Positions 60,653-64,000 of a stretch of 64,000 bases of DNA are shown one piece after another. This stretch comes from Roseococcus thiosulfatophilus. Lineage in GTDB: Bacteria; Pseudomonadota; Alphaproteobacteria; Acetobacterales; Acetobacteraceae. Each line of letters opens with the position of its first letter. Positions within the stretch are counted from its first letter, which is position 1. Below the pieces are notes generated by a model. That model saw only the letters and a program-made list of their open reading frames with translations, made no database searches and was not told the origin of the DNA. Where the stretch lies: positions 83,776-147,775 of the forward strand of contig NZ_JAFFQY010000004.1 of the NCBI RefSeq assembly GCF_017311575.1, given 5' to 3'. The position numbers and the translations under genes were made by a program.

Positions 60653-61978
60653 TCAGGCGGGGAAGGAGCGGTTCGCCGGGCGCTTCAGCCCCAGATGGTC
60701 GCGGAGCGTGGTGCCCGTGTATTCGGTGCGGAACAGGCCGCGCCGCTGCAGTTCCGGCACCACGCCCGTCACGAAATCCTCCAGCCCCTCGGGCACATGG
60801 GGGAACATGATGTTGAAGCCGTCGCAGGCACGGCTCTCCAGCCATTCCTCCATCTCGTCCGCGATGCTGGCGGGCGTGCCGACCATGGCCGCGCCCGCAT
60901 AGCCGCCGATGCGCTGGGCGAGCTGCCGCACCGTCAGCCCCTCGCGCCGCGCCAGCGCGATGGTGCGTTCGCGGCCGGACTTGCTGGATTCCGTCTCGGG
61001 GATCTCGGGCAAGGCGCCGTCAGGGTCGAAGCGGCCGGCGTCCACGCCGAGCACGGAGGACAGCGAGCCGATGGCGCTCTCGTAATGCACCAGCGAATCG
61101 AGCCGCGCGCGCTTGGCCTTCGCCTCCTCGATGCTGTCGCCCACCACGACCAGCGCGCCGGGCAGGATCTTGATCTGCTCCGGATCACGCCCCGCCGCGG
61201 CGGCGCGGGACTTCACATCGGCGTAGAAGGCGCGGGCGTCCTCGATGGGGCCGCCGGCGGCGAAGATCATCTCGGCCGTCTCGGCGCCGATCTGCCGCCC
61301 GGCCTCGGAGGCGCCGGCCTGCACGATCACGGGCCAGCCCTGCACGGGCCGCGCCACGTTCAGCGGGCCGCGCACGGAAAGCTCCGGCCCCTTGTGGTCC
61401 AGCACATGCATGCGCGTGGGGTCCCAGAATATGCCGCTCTCCTGGTCGCGGAGGAAGGCGTCATCGGCGAAGCTGTCCCACAGCCCGGTGACGACGTCGT
61501 AGAATTCGCGGGCGCGCTTGTAGCGCTCGCCATGCGCCATGTGCGCGTCATGGCCGAAATTCAGCGCGGCGTCGGGGTTCGCGGTGGTGACGAGGTTCCA
61601 CCCCGCCCGCCCATTGCTGATGTGGTCGAGCGACGCGAATTTCCGCGCCACATGATAGGGGTCGTTGTAGGTGGTGGAGGCGGTGGCGATCAGCCCGATG
61701 CGCTCCGTCACCGCGGCCAGCGCCGGCAGCAGCGTCAGCGGGTCGAAGCTGGTCACGGTGTGGGAACGCCGCAGCGCCTCGATGGGCATGTTCAGCAGGG
61801 CCAGGTGGTCGGCCATGAAGAGGGCGTCGAACTTCGCCGCCTCCAGCCGCTGGATGAGGTGCTTGAGGCGCGGAAAGCTGAAATTCGCATCCGCCCAGGC
61901 GCCCGGCCAGCGCCAGCCCCCGGTGTGGATGGTGACGGGGCGCATGAAGGCGCCGAGGTGAAGCTGGCGTGCGGGCAA
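60653..61978 (-). CDS. NtaA/SnaA/DszA-family FMNH2-dependent monooxygenase
   Basis: A 441-residue flavin-dependent monooxygenase of the bacterial-luciferase fold. It shows RQLHLGAFMRPVTIHTGGWR, FPRLKHLIQRLEAAKFDALF, STTYNDPYHVARKFASLDHI, NGRAGWNLVTTANPDAALNF, and GPLNVARPVQGWPVIVQAGA. Related enzymes cleave nitrilotriacetate, sulfonates or dibenzothiophene derivatives using reduced FMN from a partner reductase, none of which is nearby. TTG at 61978 is used because GGAG lies 8 nt upstream; ATG at 62020 gives 14 extra residues. Substrate unknown. Confidence 0.86.
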   Translation of the reverse strand: MPARQLHLGAFMRPVTIHTGGWRWPGAWADANFSFPRLKHLIQRLEAAKFDALFMADHLALLNMPIEALRRSHTVTSFDPLTLLPALAAVTERIGLIATASTTYNDPYHVARKFASLDHISNGRAGWNLVTTANPDAALNFGHDAHMAHGERYKRAREFYDVVTGLWDSFADDAFLRDQESGIFWDPTRMHVLDHKGPELSVRGPLNVARPVQGWPVIVQAGASEAGRQIGAETAEMIFAAGGPIEDARAFYADVKSRAAAAGRDPEQIKILPGALVVVGDSIEEAKAKRARLDSLVHYESAIGSLSSVLGVDAGRFDPDGALPEIPETESSKSGRERTIALARREGLTVRQLAQRIGGYAGAAMVGTPASIADEMEEWLESRACDGFNIMFPHVPEGLEDFVTGVVPELQRRGLFRTEYTGTTLRDHLGLKRPANRSFPA

Positions 61979-62082
61979 GGCAGGGTCTCCGCCATGTGGG
62001 GTTGCGGGGCAGATGGGCATCCGCCTGCCCCAGCACGACCGGCGCACCACGCATGGCTGGAAGGCGCCTGCCTCCGGCGGTC

Positions 62083-62129
62083 GCGGGATTCAACGTCTTC
62101 GGCGCAACCGCCTCGACGCATCCCGCTCA
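62083..62129. repeat. Degenerate palindromic repeat copy
   Basis: GGGATTCAACGTCTTCGGCG pairs with CGCC, TCGACGCATCCC, like the right half of 53058-53160. The left half upstream (CATGGCTGGAAGGCGCCTGC) is only weakly similar. It ends CCCGCTCAT, three bases before the phosphatase stop. Confidence 0.55.
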
Positions 62130-62131
62130 TC

Positions 62132-62761
62132 TCACTCCCGCCGCAGCACCTTGTCGGTGAACCAGGAGGCGACGGCGCGCGGGCGGAAGCGGGCGCGCAG
62201 CGCGGCCTCGTCGTAATCCTGCGCCAGCCAGGTCTCGAAGTCGCGGCCGCGCGCCTCGGCCTCGGCGTATTCGGCGAAGAAGGCGTCCAGGATGCCGGTC
62301 TTGGCCGCCGCGAAATGCCCGTGCCGCAGGGAGAGTTCCGCCGCCGCCCGCGCCGCCCCATGGCCTTGCAGCAGCCGCCAGACGCCCGCCGCCAGCCCCG
62401 CGCGGTCGGCGCCGGACTTGCAATGGATCAGGATGGGCTCGGGCAGGGTGCGGTAGAGGTGGATCAGCCTTTGCAGCCGGTCCTTGTGCGGCGCGCCGCG
62501 GCTTTCCAGCGGCTGGTCGGCATGGACGAGGCCCAGGGCCGGCGCCGCCTCCCGGCTCAGATGGTCGGAGCCGCAGGCGGCACGGTGGCCGCGCAAATTG
62601 ATGACACTGGCGATGCCGTGCCGCCGCGCGGCCGCGGCAAGCTGCCAGGGCAGGGGGTGGTTGGACCGGTAGAGCCGGCCGCTCTCCACCACCCCCCAGT
62701 TGCGCCACGCGACGCGCAGCACCGCGTGGTCCACGAAAAGGGCATTCATCCAGCGGGACAT
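62132..62761 (-). CDS. Dual-specificity/tyrosine phosphatase-like protein
   Basis: A 209-residue cysteine phosphatase. The P-loop ILIHCKSGADRAGLAAGVWR gives Cys114 and Arg120 (HCxxGxxR). Other features are LYRSNHPLPWQLAAAARRHG, ASVINLRGHRAACGSDHLS, and LRHGHFAAAKTGILDAFFAE. It resembles the tyrosine/serine phosphatases of the PTP superfamily acting on proteins or phosphoinositides; the substrate is unknown. No signal peptide is seen. It starts 13 bases after the Bug receptor ends, so the two may be cotranscribed. Confidence 0.82.
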   Translation of the reverse strand: MSRWMNALFVDHAVLRVAWRNWGVVESGRLYRSNHPLPWQLAAAARRHGIASVINLRGHRAACGSDHLSREAAPALGLVHADQPLESRGAPHKDRLQRLIHLYRTLPEPILIHCKSGADRAGLAAGVWRLLQGHGAARAAAELSLRHGHFAAAKTGILDAFFAEYAEAEARGRDFETWLAQDYDEAALRARFRPRAVASWFTDKVLRRE

Positions 62762-62774
62762 GCCCGCCCCTATA

Positions 62775-63764
62775 CTACCCCAGGCGCGCGCCGGTAATCC
62801 GCGCCATCTCCTCCCACATCGGGCGCTCGCGCCGGGCGCGTTCCCACACGCCATCGGGCGTGGAGGCCATGGCGCGGCCGCCGGCCCGGATGAACCGGTC
62901 CTGGATGGCGGGGTCGTTGTGGATTTCCTGCATGAGCTGGTTGGCCCGCTGCAGGATGGGCGCCGGCACGCCGGCCGGGAAGGCATAGGCGCACCAGGAG
63001 GCGACGGTGAAGTTCTCGATGCCCGCCTCGGCCATGGTGGGGGTGTCGGGCAGGGCCGGGTGGCGCTCCGCGCTCGTCACCGCCAGCGCCCGCATGCGGC
63101 CGTCCGCGATGACGGGCACGTAGCTCGCCAGGTTGTCGATGGCGAAGTTCACATCGCCTTGGAGCATGGCCGGGATGGTCTGCGCGGCGCCCCGGAAGGG
63201 CACATGCGTCGCATCCAGGTTGTGGCGGTTGGCGAAGAGGGCGCCCGAGAGGTGCGGGCTGGTGCCCACGCCGGGCGAGCCATAGGCCACGCCCTGCCGC
63301 CGCGCGCGCGCCCATTCGATGAACTCGCGCGGGTTGCGGGCCGGCACATGCTGGCTGGGCACCGCGAAGACATTGGGCAGTTCCCAATGCATCGAGATGG
63401 GCTGGAGTTCCGTGTCCGGATTGAAGGGCATCCGGTCATACAGGAACATGTGGATGGCCCAGACGGTCAGCGTCAGCGGGCCCATGGTGTAGCCATCGGG
63501 CGTGGATTTCGCGATGGCGTCGGCGCCGATATTGCCGGCCGCACCCGAACGGTTCTCGACGGCGAAGGGCTGGCCCGTGATGGCCTGCATGCGCTCGGCC
63601 ACGATGCGCGCCAGCACGTCGGTGCTGCCGCCCGGCGGCCAGGGCACGATCACGCGGACGGGGCGGTTGGGCCAGGGGGATTGCGCGATGGCGGGCGAGG
63701 CGAGCGGGCTGAGAAGGCCAGCCGCGAGCAGTGTACGCCGCGCGGGACGGACGATGTTGGTCAT
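62775..63764 (-). CDS. Bug-family substrate-binding protein (second)
   Basis: A 329-residue periplasmic receptor with signal peptide ARRTLLAAGLLSPLASPAIA. Family markers are WPNRPVRVIVPWPPGGSTDV, FAVENRSGAAGNIGADAIAK and YGSPGVGTSPHLSGALF. It is distinct from the Bug receptor at 26476-27456. No tctA or tctB is in the window. GGGAG lies 11 nt before the ATG. A carboxylate or similar ligand is likely by family. Confidence 0.9.
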   Translation of the reverse strand: MTNIVRPARRTLLAAGLLSPLASPAIAQSPWPNRPVRVIVPWPPGGSTDVLARIVAERMQAITGQPFAVENRSGAAGNIGADAIAKSTPDGYTMGPLTLTVWAIHMFLYDRMPFNPDTELQPISMHWELPNVFAVPSQHVPARNPREFIEWARARRQGVAYGSPGVGTSPHLSGALFANRHNLDATHVPFRGAAQTIPAMLQGDVNFAIDNLASYVPVIADGRMRALAVTSAERHPALPDTPTMAEAGIENFTVASWCAYAFPAGVPAPILQRANQLMQEIHNDPAIQDRFIRAGGRAMASTPDGVWERARRERPMWEEMARITGARLG

Positions 63765-63898
63765 GGCGTTTTCTCCCTTTTGATGGGGCGAAGATGGGGC
63801 ATGGATCGCGCTCCGGCAATCCGTTGTTCATCTTTCGGTGCCATAGGAATGCCATTGAGACGGCCGGAAGCGGCCTCATCCCTGGCCCATGAGGGGCC

Positions 63899-64000
63899 AT
63901 GCGCGCCCGAGCCCCCGCTATGTTCCAAGCCCTGATCCGTCGCCTCTCCCGCTGGTTCGGCTACCGCCCCGAACGCCGCTACATGCGCGGGCGCGGCTAG
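63899..64000 (+). CDS. Small basic ORF, 33 residues (candidate)
   Basis: ATG at 63899 opens a 33-codon frame ending TAG at the last base of the window. The product is Arg-rich with FQALIRRLSRWFGYRPERRY near its middle. Codons are GC-rich in the third position like the neighbours, and GAGGGG lies 3-8 nt upstream. It is too short for any family match, and a shorter start at 63920 is possible. It would be a small basic amphipathic peptide if translated. Confidence 0.35.
   Translation: MRARAPAMFQALIRRLSRWFGYRPERRYMRGRG

Noticed and set aside
62041..62082. Left half of a full-length palindromic element before 62083
   Set aside because: Similarity to the left halves at 19345 and 53058 is too weak to call a full copy.

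Overview
The window is a GC-rich, densely coding chromosomal stretch from an alphaproteobacterium. The combination of a GcrA cell-cycle regulator, a plant-type glutamate-cysteine ligase, coaBC-dut-moeB linkage, a cnoX/LON-domain/Trm112 operon, orphan Bug-type receptors and very high GC suggests an Acetobacteraceae member (Roseomonas/Roseococcus-like). The genus is an inference. I found no rRNA, tRNA, CRISPR, prophage or intact insertion sequence.

Layout. 1-3.5 kb: end of gshA, then the tightly packed coaBC-dut-moeB-dsrE-like genes. 3.5-8.6 kb: a complete branched-chain amino-acid type ABC importer (livH-livM-livG-livF plus binding protein). 8.6-15.1 kb: an OprB-like porin behind a zinc-operator-like palindrome, two EamA permeases, gcrA with phased GANTC sites, an aminotransferase and a gamma-glutamyltransferase-like lipoprotein. 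15.3-19.1 kb: a DsbA-like oxidoreductase, then an aspartoacylase-like hydrolase, an FAH-family enzyme, a YdhR-like protein and an SDR. 19.3-25.2 kb: surface-glycan genes (DUF4214 protein, two GT4 glycosyltransferases, manC) and a secreted proline-rich protein. 25.3-30.3 kb: LysR, Bug receptor, enoyl-CoA hydratase and an ADP-forming acyl-CoA synthetase.

30.3-39.8 kb: a 2OG-Fe dioxygenase coupled to an orphan LutA-like protein, glnK-amtB with nitrogen-type promoter signals, a UbiH-like hydroxylase, a peptide-binding protein and the cnoX operon. 40-42.5 kb: a three-subunit cobalt-type nitrile hydratase/thiocyanate hydrolase set overlapping an MFS transporter. 42.5-53 kb: a YqaA protein, succinate-semialdehyde dehydrogenase, intradiol dioxygenase, a TRAP transporter and a three-subunit molybdenum hydroxylase divergent from a TetR regulator. 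Together these look like uptake and oxidation of aromatic or heteroaromatic acids. 53-64 kb: DUF3775, htpG behind a heat-shock-type promoter, sugE, DUF3297, a YegD-like Hsp70, an amidinotransferase-fold enzyme, an MFS transporter, DUF1194, an NtaA-type monooxygenase, a phosphatase and a second Bug receptor.

The most unusual signal is a family of palindromic repeats at gene ends. Two full copies of about 102 bp have TAG...CTA termini and imperfect terminal inverted repeats. Several half-size copies of about 50 bp and one tandem 59-bp array share the same core. In at least six places the stop codon of a neighbouring gene lies inside the repeat, so the elements act as gene ends and probably as bidirectional terminators.
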